This document shows, in pieces, positions 17,565-27,321 of a stretch of 64,000 bases of DNA. Source of the DNA: Haloarcula rubripromontorii (GTDB lineage Archaea > Halobacteriota > Halobacteria > Halobacteriales > Haloarculaceae). Within the stretch, counting starts at the first letter, position 1, and every line of letters begins with the position of its first letter. A program made the translations under genes and the position numbers. The notes under the pieces were generated by a model that was given only the letters and a program-made list of their open reading frames with translations, made no database searches and was not told the origin of the DNA. The stretch spans positions 1 through 64,000 of the forward strand of contig NZ_LIUF01000006.1 in the NCBI RefSeq assembly GCF_001280425.1, read 5' to 3'.

Positions 17565-19547
17565 TCAGGCCGCTTCGACCTGCTGGTCGCCGTATATCTC
17601 GGCGAGTTTCTCACGGTACGCGCTGCGGATGTTGCGGCGCTTCTTTTTCATCGACGGAGTGAGCAAGTCGTTCTCGGCGGTCCACTCCCGGGAAACGAGC
17701 GCGAACGACTTGATCCGCTCGACGCGTTCGAGTTCCTCGTTGACTGCGTCGACGGCGGTCTGGACCCACGCGTGGACACGTTCGTCGTCGACCAGTGTTT
17801 CGGGGTCGTCGGGGAGGTCGACGCCCTCGCTGTCGGCCCACCGACGGAGTTCCTCGAAGTTCGGAACGATGATCGCGCCAACGAACTTCTGATCGTCGCC
17901 GACAACCATGACCTGATCGACCCGGTCGCTCGTCGCGAACTGGTCTTCGATGGGCTGTGGCGCGACGTTCTTCCCGGTCGAGAGGACGAGCAGCTCCTTG
18001 AGCCGGTCGTGATAGATGAGGAAATCGTCGTCAGTGCGTTCGACGATGTCGCCGGTGCGAAACCACTGGATGCCGTCGATCTCCGTGAACGCCCGCGTCG
18101 TCGCATCGGGCGCGTTCCAGTACCCCTGCGTGACGTTCGGGCCGTCGACGAGCAGTTCGCCCACGTCGCCAGTGGCGTCGTCGAATTCGCTGGCGTCGAC
18201 GACACTGGTATCGATGCGAACGTCGACAGCAGGTAGCGGGGCTCCCAGCGTTCCGGGTCGGATGTCTTCGGGCGGGTTCACAGTCAGGACCGGCGACGTC
18301 TCCGTAAGCCCGTACCCTTCGAGTATCGTCAGCCCCATCCCGAGGAACGTCTCACAGAGCGTTTTCGAGAGGCTGCCGCCGCCGCTGACCATGAACTCGA
18401 TGTTTCCGCCGAGCCGTTCTTTGACGGTGCTGTAGACGAGGCGGTCCGCGAGCGAGTGTTTCGCCGTGAGCATCGGTCCCGGGTCGTCGGTCCGGGCGTA
18501 GTCCCGAGCCACGTCCATCGCCCAGTCGAAAATCCGCTTTTTCAGCGGGGACTCGCTGGCCTGCGTTCGCATATTGTCGAAAATACGCTCGTAGACTCTT
18601 GGGACACTCAACCCGGTCATCGGCTGGACCGTCTGGAGGTCGTCGGCCAGCGTATCCGGGCTTTCGGCGTAGCCCACAGCTGCGCCGGAAGCATACATGA
18701 AGAAATGGCCGGCAAGGCGTTCGAACACGTGCGCCAGCGGGAGGAACGCTATCGAACGTGTCTCGGCGGTAACGGTCGGCAGGTCCGACGGCTTGTCCGG
18801 TCGCGGCCCGATTCGCCTGCGCGTCTGGTTGACGTTCGCCCGGAAATTGCGGTGGGTGAGCCGGACCCCTTTCGGCTGCCCTGTCGTTCCGGAGGTGTAG
18901 ATGAGGCTCGCGAGGTCATCGGGGTCGCGCTCGTCGAGCCAGGACTGGTACGCCGACTCGCTGAACGTCTCCTTGCCGCGCTTGTACACTGTGTTGAGTG
19001 TGTATACGTCCTCACGGTCCACGTCGGTGTCGTCCATGACGACGATGAACGAGAGCGAGAGGGTGTCCTCGACAGCCAGAACGCGGTCCAGCATCTCAGT
19101 GTTCTCCACGACGACGGCGCTCGCCTCCGGGTCCGACAGCAGATACTGGACCTGGTTCGGTGAGGAATCCGTGTACACAGTCGTCACTACCCCACCCGCA
19201 GAGAGAACGGCAAAGTCGCTCAGCGCCCACTCCATCCGCGTGTTCGCCAGGAGACCGACGCGAGTGTCCGGGCTGACACCGAGATCACGGAACCCTGCGG
19301 CCAGATGTTTGACCAAGTGATGCATCCGCTCGTAACTGAGTTCGGCGTAGTCGCCGTCGGGAGCCGCCGGTATCACGTCGTCAGTCAATGACCGATCATA
19401 GACGCCACCCTTGTACAACTGGGCCGTCGTGTCGGCGTTCCGCGCCGCGCTCGCGGCGAACATTTCGCCCAGTGTATCGTCGCCGATGACTTCGTCAGTG
19501 TACGCTTCCTCGGCCTGACGCCAGTCAGAGTGATTGCCTGCGGTCAT
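17565..19547 (-). CDS. Long-chain acyl-CoA synthetase (AMP-forming)
   Basis: The 660-residue enzyme belongs to the ANL adenylating superfamily. The P-loop-like A3 motif is LIYTSGTTGQPKGVRLTHRN, the A5 motif EGYGLTETSPV is present, and the A8 hinge region has GIQWFRTGDIVERTDDDFLI. The catalytic lysine lies in the C-terminal domain near STGKNVAPQPIEDQF. It resembles FadD15-type long-chain ligases with the GYGLTE signature. It activates fatty acids to acyl-CoA with ATP, feeding the beta-oxidation genes near 24-27 kb. It converges on the YjbQ gene. The start at 19547 gives MTAGNHSDWRQAEEAYTDEV, consistent with family length. Confidence 0.9.
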   Translation of the reverse strand: MTAGNHSDWRQAEEAYTDEVIGDDTLGEMFAASAARNADTTAQLYKGGVYDRSLTDDVIPAAPDGDYAELSYERMHHLVKHLAAGFRDLGVSPDTRVGLLANTRMEWALSDFAVLSAGGVVTTVYTDSSPNQVQYLLSDPEASAVVVENTEMLDRVLAVEDTLSLSFIVVMDDTDVDREDVYTLNTVYKRGKETFSESAYQSWLDERDPDDLASLIYTSGTTGQPKGVRLTHRNFRANVNQTRRRIGPRPDKPSDLPTVTAETRSIAFLPLAHVFERLAGHFFMYASGAAVGYAESPDTLADDLQTVQPMTGLSVPRVYERIFDNMRTQASESPLKKRIFDWAMDVARDYARTDDPGPMLTAKHSLADRLVYSTVKERLGGNIEFMVSGGGSLSKTLCETFLGMGLTILEGYGLTETSPVLTVNPPEDIRPGTLGAPLPAVDVRIDTSVVDASEFDDATGDVGELLVDGPNVTQGYWNAPDATTRAFTEIDGIQWFRTGDIVERTDDDFLIYHDRLKELLVLSTGKNVAPQPIEDQFATSDRVDQVMVVGDDQKFVGAIIVPNFEELRRWADSEGVDLPDDPETLVDDERVHAWVQTAVDAVNEELERVERIKSFALVSREWTAENDLLTPSMKKKRRNIRSAYREKLAEIYGDQQVEAA

Positions 19548-19710
19548 GTCATACCGCAGTGTTCACTAGGCCATCCCAAATATGTGCAGGATGTTAACAC
19601 TCAATTGGTTTGTCGGAGTTGATTCCGTCAACGGTTTTGAAAGAAGGGGCGACGACAGGGCGGCGAGGTGCCGCACTAGAATTTTATCGCGGCCACAGCA
19701 TAGTCGACCT

Positions 19711-19920
19711 ATGGTCATCTCGACGGAACCAGCCTGGGATGATGCCGTAGATCAGTTCGTCAAGGACTACGAGAACGCCATCGTGTACGCCGATATCGAG
19801 CAGGAGACTGTCTTGCACGAGGGTGCGGTTCGGGTCCTCGCAAACGGCTGGGTCGAACTCCCCACGGGGCGGCTTCTCTCACCGGACGCTGTCCACCACA
19901 TCGATACGCAGATGGGATGA
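19711..19920 (+). CDS. Small conserved haloarchaeal protein, unknown function
   Basis: This 69-residue acidic protein opens MVISTEPAWDDAVDQFVKDY at ATG 19711. Box A-like ATTTTATC about 27-30 bases upstream fits a leaderless transcript. The fold looks like a small alpha/beta or beta-barrel unit (VLHEGAVRVLANGWVELPTG). There is no signal peptide or metal motif. An upstream in-frame extension to 19582 overlaps the promoter and is rejected. Confidence 0.65.
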   Translation: MVISTEPAWDDAVDQFVKDYENAIVYADIEQETVLHEGAVRVLANGWVELPTGRLLSPDAVHHIDTQMG

Positions 19921-20019
19921 AACGAACAGACGGCTTTAAAACAGGAGATGCATCCGAACGGCCCAAGTCGCGAGCGTCATACGGCAAGCGGTCGCCGGCA
20001 AAAGGTTAGAGCGAACGCG

Positions 20020-20199
20020 TTACTGCCACTCTAGCCGGCAGTCCTCGTTGCAGAAGTGGGCTGTTTCGACGCTGCCGTCCTCTATCCATGTGATGACGCG
20101 GTGAGTCACTTCGTTAGCGATAGCATCACCGCAGGTAGCACACTCCGGTGCCTCGTCCTCGTCGATATCTTCGTGGTGATCTGATGTCGGGTCGACCAT
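20020..20199 (-). CDS. Small zinc-finger protein
   Basis: This 59-residue acidic product starts at ATG 20199. It has two Cys pairs, PECATCGDAI and HFCNEDCRLEW, a CxxC...CxxxC zinc-binding pattern. It ends at TAA 20020-20022. Small acidic proteins with two zinc knuckles are widespread in haloarchaea and some affect biofilm, swarming or stress traits; the function of this one is unknown. Its own transcription unit is suggested by flanking gaps. Confidence 0.75.
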   Translation of the reverse strand: MVDPTSDHHEDIDEDEAPECATCGDAIANEVTHRVITWIEDGSVETAHFCNEDCRLEWQ

Positions 20200-20337
20200 C
20201 TTAGTTGAGAGTGTCTTTCACGCCACTTAATCCCACATACTTACACTGAACGTCACGAACATACACGAATGTCGAACCGGTAACAGAAGGCCAGTAGCAA
20301 GGACGTGAGACAGACGGGAACCCACTATATGGTCCCG

Positions 20338-21519
20338 TTATCGGTCCCGGGTAACGGACTCTCCGGGGGTCGTCGTCGCGCCCGATGAAAGGACGACGCC
20401 GGCGTTCAGACTGGTGTTGATGGCCGTCTTCGCACCATCGCCCGCGACGACGCCGAACTTCCGCCGGCCCGTCGAGACGCGGTCACCTTTCACCGTCATC
20501 CGGACCGGGTCGCCGTCGTGGCGGAGGTTCGCCACCTGCGTTCCTGCGCCGAAGTTGACCTCGCGACCGATGACGCTGTCACCCACATAGGAGACGTGGG
20601 GGACATTCGAGCCAGCCATCAAAACCGTGTTCTTGAGCTCGACGCCGTGGCCGACGTGGGTATCTTCCCCCAGAAGGGTCGCCCCGCGGACGTAGGCGTT
20701 CGGTCCGACGTGTGCGCCCGAGCGGACCAGCGCCGGCCCCTCGATGACGACACCGGGTTCGATGACCGCGCCCTCCTCGACAACGACTTCGCCACGCAGA
20801 TCCGCATCACCCCGAACTTCCCCGTCGAGTCGCCGGTCAAGTTGTCCCAGTTTCCACTCGTTGGCTTCCAGCAGTTCCCAGGGACGGCCCACGTCGAGCC
20901 AGCGGTTGACTTCGACGGCTGTGACCGTCGACTCCTCGATGACTCTCGCGAGGACATCCGTGATTTCGCGCTCCCCGCGGTCGCTGAGCGGCACGTCAAG
21001 CCAGTCCCGTGCCTCGGCCGGGAAGACGTACGCCCCGGCGTTCGCCAGGTCCGTCGGTGGGTCGTCGGGCTTCTCGACAATGCCGGTGACAGTGTCCCCA
21101 TCGGTCGACAGGACGCCGTAACTCGTCGGGTCGTCCACCTGATAGGCGGCGACCGACGGTGCGGCGTCGAAAAGACCACTGAGGCTCGCTGCGTCATAGA
21201 GGTTGTCACCGTTGAGAACTGCGAATGGGCCATCGAGGTGTTCCCTCGCAGCGGCCACCGCGTCGGCGGTCCCCAGTTGCTCCTCCTGAACGGCAAAGCT
21301 GACCGGGACGCCGTTGTACTTGTCGCCGAAGTACGAGCGGACCGCCTCGGCCTCGTAGCCGACGACAAAAATGAGTTCGTCGGCCCCCGCCTGAATTGCC
21401 GTGTCAGCGGTGTGTGCCACCAGCGGTCGGTCAGCGACCGGGAGCATCGGCTTCGGTGTGTGGTCTGTCAACGGCCGCATACGCGTCCCCTGCCCCGCCG
21501 CGAGTACAACTGCTTGCAT
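20338..21519 (-). CDS. Bifunctional sugar-1-phosphate nucleotidylyltransferase/acetyltransferase
   Basis: The 393-residue protein has an N-terminal nucleotidyltransferase domain, opening VVLAAGQGTRMRPLTDHTPK with the GxGTRxRPLT-x-PK signature, through about residue 230. A left-handed beta-helix of hexapeptide repeats follows to about residue 370, with the GlmU-like NFGAGTQVANLRHDGDPV and GDGAKTAINTSLNAGVVL. Archaeal enzymes of this design make UDP-GlcNAc, UDP-GalNAc or dTDP-glucose; the exact sugar cannot be read from sequence. The product feeds surface glycan synthesis. It stands alone on the minus strand. Confidence 0.87.
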   Translation of the reverse strand: MQAVVLAAGQGTRMRPLTDHTPKPMLPVADRPLVAHTADTAIQAGADELIFVVGYEAEAVRSYFGDKYNGVPVSFAVQEEQLGTADAVAAAREHLDGPFAVLNGDNLYDAASLSGLFDAAPSVAAYQVDDPTSYGVLSTDGDTVTGIVEKPDDPPTDLANAGAYVFPAEARDWLDVPLSDRGEREITDVLARVIEESTVTAVEVNRWLDVGRPWELLEANEWKLGQLDRRLDGEVRGDADLRGEVVVEEGAVIEPGVVIEGPALVRSGAHVGPNAYVRGATLLGEDTHVGHGVELKNTVLMAGSNVPHVSYVGDSVIGREVNFGAGTQVANLRHDGDPVRMTVKGDRVSTGRRKFGVVAGDGAKTAINTSLNAGVVLSSGATTTPGESVTRDR

Positions 21520-21628
21520 GGTCGGTCCGTTGCCCGGCCCGGAAAAATACCTACCGCTGTTGACTCGTTCGGGAGGCGATAGATACAGGAATCACGGTGA
21601 GACGGTCGTGGGGCCGCCGTAACGACGC

Positions 21629-22867
21629 CTATTCTACGGCCTTGAACGTCCACTCTGCCCCGAAGGGGGTCGTCCGGTAGTCCCACCGCCTGTCCGAATC
21701 CGGTTCCGTCACCAGTTCGATGGTTCTGGTTTCGCCAGCGGGAATCCGCTGCGTGTAGGGTCCATCGGAGTCAATGTACCACGTATCTGCGGAGTATCCG
21801 GCGAGTATGCCCGGATCATCGGGCGTCTTGAACTCAAGAATGGACTTGAACACCCCCGCGCTGTCACCCACGTTTTCGACCTCCATCTCAACTATCGCTT
21901 CATCGCCTGTAACGTCTTCCGGCGGAACGTCGATGTTCGCCATTTCGAACTCGGGGAAGCCACCGGGGGATTGAAGCGGGATCTCGATATCAGCGACCGC
22001 ACTCCCTTCTGCGAGGTTTATTCCGAAAGTGAGGTCGTCGACCTTGGCCTTCGGAACGGCGTAAATCAGATGGCCGCTGTAGGTCTGCCCTGGATTGATG
22101 TTCTTCCCGACTGCGTTCGTTCCATCACGACTTGCGGCTGATTGGCTCACGAAGCTCGATTCGGGAATGACAAAGTCATCCTTGGACACCGTCTGGGCCT
22201 CGCCAGTGCCATTTTCGAACGTAACGCTCAGAATAAGCAGAATATTATCTGAGACAGTTTCGCGAATGGCATGTGCGGTGGTATCGCCCAAGGTCCGCTC
22301 GCCAGAGGGCAGCTCGTAGGTTATCATCTGCTCGTAAGTCATATCGGACACTGTGGCCTGAACCCCACTGGCAAGCTCCATGGATTCCCCAGTGCTTCCC
22401 TGCTTCGGGAGAACCGACACAGTTGAAGTGACCGTATCGTCGACGGCGTAGAAATCTGACGACGCTTCGAACGCCCACGCGCCGGCGTACTCGGCGTCGA
22501 CACGATAGCTATGCGAGACTTCTTCGCCGGATGCCAGTCCATCAGCGTTGACTGTGACTGTCTGTGGCTCAGTGTCAGCTGACTCCGAATGGACGAACTC
22601 TATGGTTGCCTCCCCGGAGATCGGCTCGCCTCCGACGTTGACCGCAGTTACGTCGCCCTCAATGGTATCACCGAACGCGACTTCCTTTGGCCCACTCACG
22701 GAGAGCAGTTTCAGCCGCGCCGGTGCCTCCTGATCTACTTCATAGGTAGGTTCCGGCGTTGGCGTCGACTCACTACTTCCGTCTCCACCGTCGCTACCAC
22801 TACATCCCGCAAGGCTGAGTGCAGCAATGCTGCTTCCGAGTGTACGTACGTATGTTCGTCGATCCAT
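21629..22867 (-). CDS. Tat-type lipoprotein, secreted, unknown function
   Basis: The 412-residue precursor opens MDRRTYVRTLGSSIAALSLAG with a twin-arginine and a lipobox ending at Cys22, so it is probably exported by Tat and lipid-anchored outside the cell. A Ser/Thr/Pro/Glu-rich linker (residues 23-42) leads to beta-rich domains of about 110-130 residues: an immunoglobulin-like or CARDB-like unit (LKLLSVSGPKEVAFGDTIEG) and later similar modules, with EVENVGDSAGVFKSI near the end. No enzyme motif is visible. An A/T-rich box (TATAAAT complement, 22891-22897) is 27 bases before the ATG, consistent with leaderless transcription. Confidence 0.75.
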   Translation of the reverse strand: MDRRTYVRTLGSSIAALSLAGCSGSDGGDGSSESTPTPEPTYEVDQEAPARLKLLSVSGPKEVAFGDTIEGDVTAVNVGGEPISGEATIEFVHSESADTEPQTVTVNADGLASGEEVSHSYRVDAEYAGAWAFEASSDFYAVDDTVTSTVSVLPKQGSTGESMELASGVQATVSDMTYEQMITYELPSGERTLGDTTAHAIRETVSDNILLILSVTFENGTGEAQTVSKDDFVIPESSFVSQSAASRDGTNAVGKNINPGQTYSGHLIYAVPKAKVDDLTFGINLAEGSAVADIEIPLQSPGGFPEFEMANIDVPPEDVTGDEAIVEMEVENVGDSAGVFKSILEFKTPDDPGILAGYSADTWYIDSDGPYTQRIPAGETRTIELVTEPDSDRRWDYRTTPFGAEWTFKAVE

Positions 22868-22890
22868 GTACTACTGGCTTTATATACTCA

Positions 22891-22897
22891 TATAAAT
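22891..22897 (-). promoter_or_regulatory. Box A of the lipoprotein gene
   Basis: On the minus strand the sequence reads ATTTATA, centred 27 bases upstream of the ATG at 22867. That spacing places the transcription start at or next to the start codon. A second box-like stretch (22881-22886) is too close to the ATG to serve. Confidence 0.5.
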
Positions 22898-23059
22898 ATG
22901 TTTTCTCTCACCCATATAGTTATCAAACATCAATAAATAAAGAGCCTACATTACAAGTTCTTAGCAATGAAAGCAGAGCTACGTGTGTACTAGTCAAAGA
23001 ACTCACACTTCGGGCAGCGTGGAGAGCAGTCGCTGACCGGTTTGTTTACGACAGTAATG

Positions 23060-23134
<75 letters not shown>

Positions 23135-23272
23135 GTACTCACTCGTTCCGGGTGGACCAATTTAACCCCATCGAAATAGACGCTACCTGAGGATGCGTAC
23201 CATTCACAGAGACATCCAGACAGGGTGACAGCTGTCGTCACACTTTATCGGTCAGACCGACTGACCCACGGT

Positions 23273-23938
23273 ATGTCGGTCACTTCGTTCATCAAGAGCA
23301 ACTTCTTGGCAGGGCTCGTTCTCGTTGGTCCGCTTGTGGCAACCATCGCCATCGTCCGCATCGTCTTGAGTTGGGTCGGGGGGTTCCTCGACCCGCTCAT
23401 CCGCGGGACACGGCTGGCGGCGCTGACTGCGAACAACGTCTTGCTTGCCCAGTTGCTGACGCTCTCGGTTCTCGTCGCGCTCGTTACCGTTCTGGGCTAT
23501 CTCGCCCAGCGAAGTATCGGCCAGCAGCTCTTCGGGAAGACGGGCCAACTGGTCACGTTCGTACCCGTCGTCCGGACCATCTACGGCAGTATTCGGCAGA
23601 TGACCACCTCCGTGGTCAATCGGCAGTCGGACTTCGAGTCCGTCGTGTACGTGGAATACCCTCGGGAGGGCGTCTACCAGCTTGGGCTGAAAACAGGGAC
23701 GAGCCCCGCAGATATCTCCGAGGCAGCCGGTGAACGCGCATCGAGCGTGTTCATTCCCGGAAGCCCGAACCCGACCCAAGGGATGCTCGTGATGGTTCCC
23801 GAGAGCCAGACCTACGAGTCCGACCTCAGCGTTCGGGCAGCCATCCGCCTGCTGATGACGACCGGCATGGCACAGTCCAACGACGCCGTTCCACTCGACG
23901 AGCCCGAGGTCAGCAGCGGAGTGACCGACGCCGGGTAA
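23273..23938 (+). CDS. DUF502 family membrane protein
   Basis: The 221-residue protein has a DUF502 layout: two N-terminal transmembrane helices (LAGLVLVGPLVATIAIVRIV near residue 12 and a second around residues 55-75), the conserved FLDPLI between them, then GKTGQLVTFVPVVRTIYGSI and a soluble domain with VFIPGSPNPTQGMLVMVPES. The family is present in bacteria, archaea and plants; plant members (LCV/COV) influence membrane trafficking and vascular patterning, but the molecular function is unknown. I chose ATG 23273 rather than an upstream GTG at 23225, because homology starts at MSVTSFIKSNF. Confidence 0.87.
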   Translation: MSVTSFIKSNFLAGLVLVGPLVATIAIVRIVLSWVGGFLDPLIRGTRLAALTANNVLLAQLLTLSVLVALVTVLGYLAQRSIGQQLFGKTGQLVTFVPVVRTIYGSIRQMTTSVVNRQSDFESVVYVEYPREGVYQLGLKTGTSPADISEAAGERASSVFIPGSPNPTQGMLVMVPESQTYESDLSVRAAIRLLMTTGMAQSNDAVPLDEPEVSSGVTDAG

Positions 23939-23968
23939 GGTGGCGACGACGCTGCTGGGACCAGCAGC

Positions 23969-25933
23969 TTACTTGCCTTCGAAGTCCGGTTCTCCGTCCC
24001 CCATGAACGCGTTGATGCCCTCCATCACGTCGTCGGTACCGATGAGGTGGCCGAAGGCCTGCGATTCGACTTCGAGGCCGGCGTCGATGTCGTCGCGGCC
24101 GGCGAGCATCGCACGCTTCGTGAGTTTCTGTGCGACCGGCGGGCCGGCGGCCATGTCTTTGGCCAGCTCCAGCGCCCGGTCGTGCAGGGCATCGTTGTCG
24201 ACGACCTCGTTGATGAAGCCGTACTCGGCCATCTCGTCGGCGTCGTAGCGGTCGCCGGTGAAGATGATCTCCTTTGCGCGGCCTTCCCCGACGATGCGGG
24301 CGAGGCGTTGCGTGCCACCCCAGCCCGGCAGCAGGCCGAGGTTGTGTTCGGGCTGGCCCAGTTCGGAGCGTTCCGAGGCCACGCGGAGGTCGGCACAGGT
24401 CGCCAGTTCCATCCCGCCACCCAGCGCGTAGCCGTCGATACCGGCGACGACCGGCATCGAGCACTCTTCGAGTTTCCCGAAGGTTTGCTGGCCCTTGCGG
24501 GAGAGTTCAATAGCGTCCAGCGGCGTCGCGTTCGAGGCCATCGCCTGGACATCGGCTCCGGCGGAGAATGCCTTGTCGCCGGCTCCGGTCAGCAGGATGG
24601 CACGCACCTCGTCGTCGTCTTCGAGCAGGTCGACGGCGTCGGCGAGGTCGTCCATCAGTTCCGGGCTGACGGTGTTCATCCGGTGCGGGCGGTCGAGTTC
24701 GATGTGCCCGACCATGTCACCGGGATATTCGACCGTGACGTTGTCGAACTCGGCGTCATCCTCGTCTTCGCTGCCGTAGAAGCCACCGTCCTCTGCGGCC
24801 TCTCGAAGGCCGTCAGAGACGGCGTACCGCTCCGCACCGGTCTCCTCGTGGGTTTCTTCGAGTGTGTCGACGAGCGTCTCAAGGCCAGTCTTGTCGGCGA
24901 TCTTCGCGGGACCGTCCGGGAAGCCGCCGCCGAGCTGAACGGCCTGATCGATGTCCGCGACGGGGGCCACGTCGTTCTCGACGAGCTTCCCGACCTCGTT
25001 TGCCATCACGGCGACGAGGCGGTGCTCGACGTCTTCGCGGCCGGCGTCGGTCGGAATGTCGACACCGCCGTTCTCGTAGTCGTAGAAGCCTTGCCCGGTC
25101 TTCTTCCCGAGTTCCTCGTTCTCGACTTTCTGTTCGAGTAGCGGACACGGGGCGTAGGGCTCGCCCAGCACTTCGTGCATGTATTCGAGGACGTGGAGGC
25201 CAACGTCGTTACCCACCTGATCGGAGAGTTCGAACGACCCCATCGGCAGGCCCATGTCGAACTTCGTCGTCGAGTCGACCTCGGCGATGGTCGCCTCATC
25301 GCTGTGGACGAGCCACGCGGCCTCGTTCATCAGTGGGACGAGGATGCGGTTGACGATGAACCCCGGCGAGTCCTTACGGACGCGGACCGGTGTTTTACCG
25401 AAGTCCTCCGCAAGCGCCTCGATGGCGTCCAGCGTGTCGTCGCCGGAGTGTGCGCCGGAGATTACTTCGACCAGTTGCATCCGCACCGGCGGATTGAAGA
25501 AGTGCATCCCGCAGAACTGCTCGGGCCGTTCGGTCACTTCCGACAGTTCCGTGATGGAGAGGCTGGACGTGTTCGTGGCGAAAATGGCGTCTTCGGGGGC
25601 GTGTTCTTCGACCTCTGTGTACACGTCCTTCTTGATCTCCATCTTCTCCGGCACAGCCTCGATGACCACGTCGACGTCGCTGACTGCTTCATCGACATCG
25701 ACAAGCGGCGTCACGCGGTCCAGTGCTGCATCGGCCTCTTCCTGCGTGATCTGGTCTCGCTCGGCCAGCTTGTTCAGCGACCATTCGATGTTGTCGTAGC
25801 CGTCCTCGACAAACTCGTCTTTGATGTCTCGCATCCGCACGTCGTAGCCTGCGAGTGCGGCCACTTCGGTGATTCCATGGCCCATATTCCCGGCACCGAG
25901 CACGGCGATAGTGTCAATATCCTCGAAATCCAT
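23969..25933 (-). CDS. 3-hydroxyacyl-CoA dehydrogenase / enoyl-CoA hydratase fusion
   Basis: The 654-residue protein has two catalytic domains. Residues 1-290 are an NAD-dependent 3-hydroxyacyl-CoA dehydrogenase (IAVLGAGNMGHGITEVAALA Rossmann loop, CGMHFFNPPVRMQLVEVI with the catalytic His). A second dehydrogenase dimerisation segment runs to about residue 385. Residues about 400-654 are an enoyl-CoA hydratase (crotonase fold; GAGDKAFSAGADVQAM and GYALGGGMELATCADLRV with oxyanion-hole Gly and catalytic Glu). It performs two steps of beta-oxidation. The domain order is the reverse of bacterial FadB/FadJ. I start at ATG 25933; an in-frame ATG at 25978 adds 15 basic residues before the Rossmann strand. 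It diverges from the acyl-CoA dehydrogenase gene. Confidence 0.92.
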   Translation of the reverse strand: MDFEDIDTIAVLGAGNMGHGITEVAALAGYDVRMRDIKDEFVEDGYDNIEWSLNKLAERDQITQEEADAALDRVTPLVDVDEAVSDVDVVIEAVPEKMEIKKDVYTEVEEHAPEDAIFATNTSSLSITELSEVTERPEQFCGMHFFNPPVRMQLVEVISGAHSGDDTLDAIEALAEDFGKTPVRVRKDSPGFIVNRILVPLMNEAAWLVHSDEATIAEVDSTTKFDMGLPMGSFELSDQVGNDVGLHVLEYMHEVLGEPYAPCPLLEQKVENEELGKKTGQGFYDYENGGVDIPTDAGREDVEHRLVAVMANEVGKLVENDVAPVADIDQAVQLGGGFPDGPAKIADKTGLETLVDTLEETHEETGAERYAVSDGLREAAEDGGFYGSEDEDDAEFDNVTVEYPGDMVGHIELDRPHRMNTVSPELMDDLADAVDLLEDDDEVRAILLTGAGDKAFSAGADVQAMASNATPLDAIELSRKGQQTFGKLEECSMPVVAGIDGYALGGGMELATCADLRVASERSELGQPEHNLGLLPGWGGTQRLARIVGEGRAKEIIFTGDRYDADEMAEYGFINEVVDNDALHDRALELAKDMAAGPPVAQKLTKRAMLAGRDDIDAGLEVESQAFGHLIGTDDVMEGINAFMGDGEPDFEGK

Positions 25934-26046
25934 GACATATCGTTCCACTGCCGGCCGAGGCTTCAACGTTTCTCTCATTAGAAAACCACTTTCGAGTTTA
26001 TTTCGGATTACAAACCATTAATGCATTTCACGTCAACACACCACAT

Positions 26047-27204
26047 ATGGACTTCCAGCTAACGAAAGAGCAGCGACAAATAAAAGACGAGATCGCCCGG
26101 TTCGCGGAAAACGAGATCAAACCTGTCGCGACCGAGTACGACACCGAAGAGAAGTTCCCCCGAGAGATCGTCGAGAAGGCCGCCGAGATGGGGCTGACAG
26201 GCGCAAACATCCCGATGGAGTACGGGGGCGCAGGCTACAATACGCTGACGAACGCCATCATCGCCGAGGAACTGTTCGCGGCCGATCCCGGTATCGGTCT
26301 GAGCATCCAGTCGGCCGCGTTCGGTGCCGACGCTCTCATCGGATTCGGCTCGGAGGCCCAGAAAGAGGAGTATCTGGAGCCGGTCGCGACGGGCGATGCC
26401 ATCATGGGCGCGGCCATCTCCGAACCAGACACCGGCTCGGACGTGTCGTCGGTGTCGACGCAGGCGCGAAAGGAGGGCGACGAGTGGGTCATCAACGGCA
26501 ACAAGATGTGGATTACCAACGGCTCAGTCGGCGACTACTTCGTCGTGCTCTGTGAGACGGACCCGGACGCAGAGGGGCGGTACAACGGCTTCTCACAGAT
26601 TCTCGTCGAGTCCGACCGCGACGGATTCGAAGCAGAGAAGATTACGGGGAAGCTCGGCATTCGCGCGTCGGACACAGCAGAACTCATCCTCAACGACGTT
26701 CGCGTCCCCGAGGACAACCTCGTGGGAACGCGCGGGGCCGGCTTCCTCCAGATAATGCAGTTCTTCGACGAGACACGGACCGGCGTGGCCGCGCAGGGCG
26801 TCGGTATCGCTCGCGGGGCCGCCGAGCGCGCTCTGGAGTACGCACAGGACCGCGAGCAGTTCGGCCAGTCCATCTCTGAGTTCCAGGCCATCCAGCACAA
26901 GCTCGCCGAGATGTTCACCGAAATCGAGGCCGCACGGCAACTCACACACAAGTCCGCCTGGAGCGTCGACAACGACGCCGACCAGCTCACCCAGTTGGCC
27001 TCGATGGCCAAAGAGAAGGCCTCCCGCGTCGCCGTCGAGACAGCCGACGAGGCCGTCCAGATTCACGGCGGCGCTGGCTACGTCAACGACTTCGATGTCG
27101 AGCGGTTCTACCGCGACGCCAAGATCACCCAGATCTACGAGGGGACGACCGAAATCCAGAAGAACATCATCGCCCGGGAACTGCTCGGAAAGGGCATGAC
27201 CTGA
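26047..27204 (+). CDS. Acyl-CoA dehydrogenase
   Basis: The 385-residue flavoprotein has the full acyl-CoA dehydrogenase layout: helical N-terminus ([20 protein letters not shown]), a middle beta domain with [14 protein letters not shown] and [13 protein letters not shown] for FAD and substrate, and the C-terminal helical domain ending [20 protein letters not shown], where the catalytic Glu sits at YEGTTEIQ. It oxidises acyl-CoA to trans-2-enoyl-CoA, passing electrons to an electron-transfer flavoprotein. TTAATG at about 26017-26022 lies about 27 bases before the ATG, so the transcript may be leaderless. It is divergent from, and functionally paired with, the dehydrogenase/hydratase fusion. 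Confidence 0.94.
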   Translation: MDFQLTKEQRQIKDEIARFAENEIKPVATEYDTEEKFPREIVEKAAEMGLTGANIPMEYGGAGYNTLTNAIIAEELFAADPGIGLSIQSAAFGADALIGFGSEAQKEEYLEPVATGDAIMGAAISEPDTGSDVSSVSTQARKEGDEWVINGNKMWITNGSVGDYFVVLCETDPDAEGRYNGFSQILVESDRDGFEAEKITGKLGIRASDTAELILNDVRVPEDNLVGTRGAGFLQIMQFFDETRTGVAAQGVGIARGAAERALEYAQDREQFGQSISEFQAIQHKLAEMFTEIEAARQLTHKSAWSVDNDADQLTQLASMAKEKASRVAVETADEAVQIHGGAGYVNDFDVERFYRDAKITQIYEGTTEIQKNIIARELLGKGMT

Positions 27205-27270
27205 ACAGGCACCGGGTATCCGCGTGCGCTGCCAGTCGCCCCAGTGTGCGCTTACTGGGTGGTGAAACGG

Positions 27271-27291
27271 GTGGTCGAACCACTGCTTTTT
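27271..27291 (+). terminator. Possible terminator of the acyl-CoA dehydrogenase gene
   Basis: A perfect 5-bp hairpin GTGGT-CGA-ACCAC (27271-27283) is followed at 27287-27291 by five T residues. Archaeal RNA polymerase can stop at T-tracts without a hairpin. The same T-rich stretch also looks like a box A for the next gene, so one of the two readings may be wrong. Confidence 0.35.
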
Positions 27292-27294
27292 AAG
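27287..27294 (+). promoter_or_regulatory. Candidate box A upstream of the cysE leader frame
   Basis: TTTTTAAG, centred near 27290, would place transcription initiation near 27315-27317, a few bases before the ATG of the small leader frame at 27322. No other A/T-rich box lies between here and cysE (27484), which would make the cysE leader about 165 bases long. Confidence 0.45.
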
Positions 27295-27321
27295 CTACCG
27301 AGCATCGTAGTTGTGGTATCC

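Noticed and set aside
22990-23055. Minus-strand Cys-rich tail SDCSPRCPKCEFFD next to tRNA-Glu
   Set aside because: The open frame runs through the tRNA gene and has no start or homologous body. At most it is the remnant of a small zinc-finger gene.
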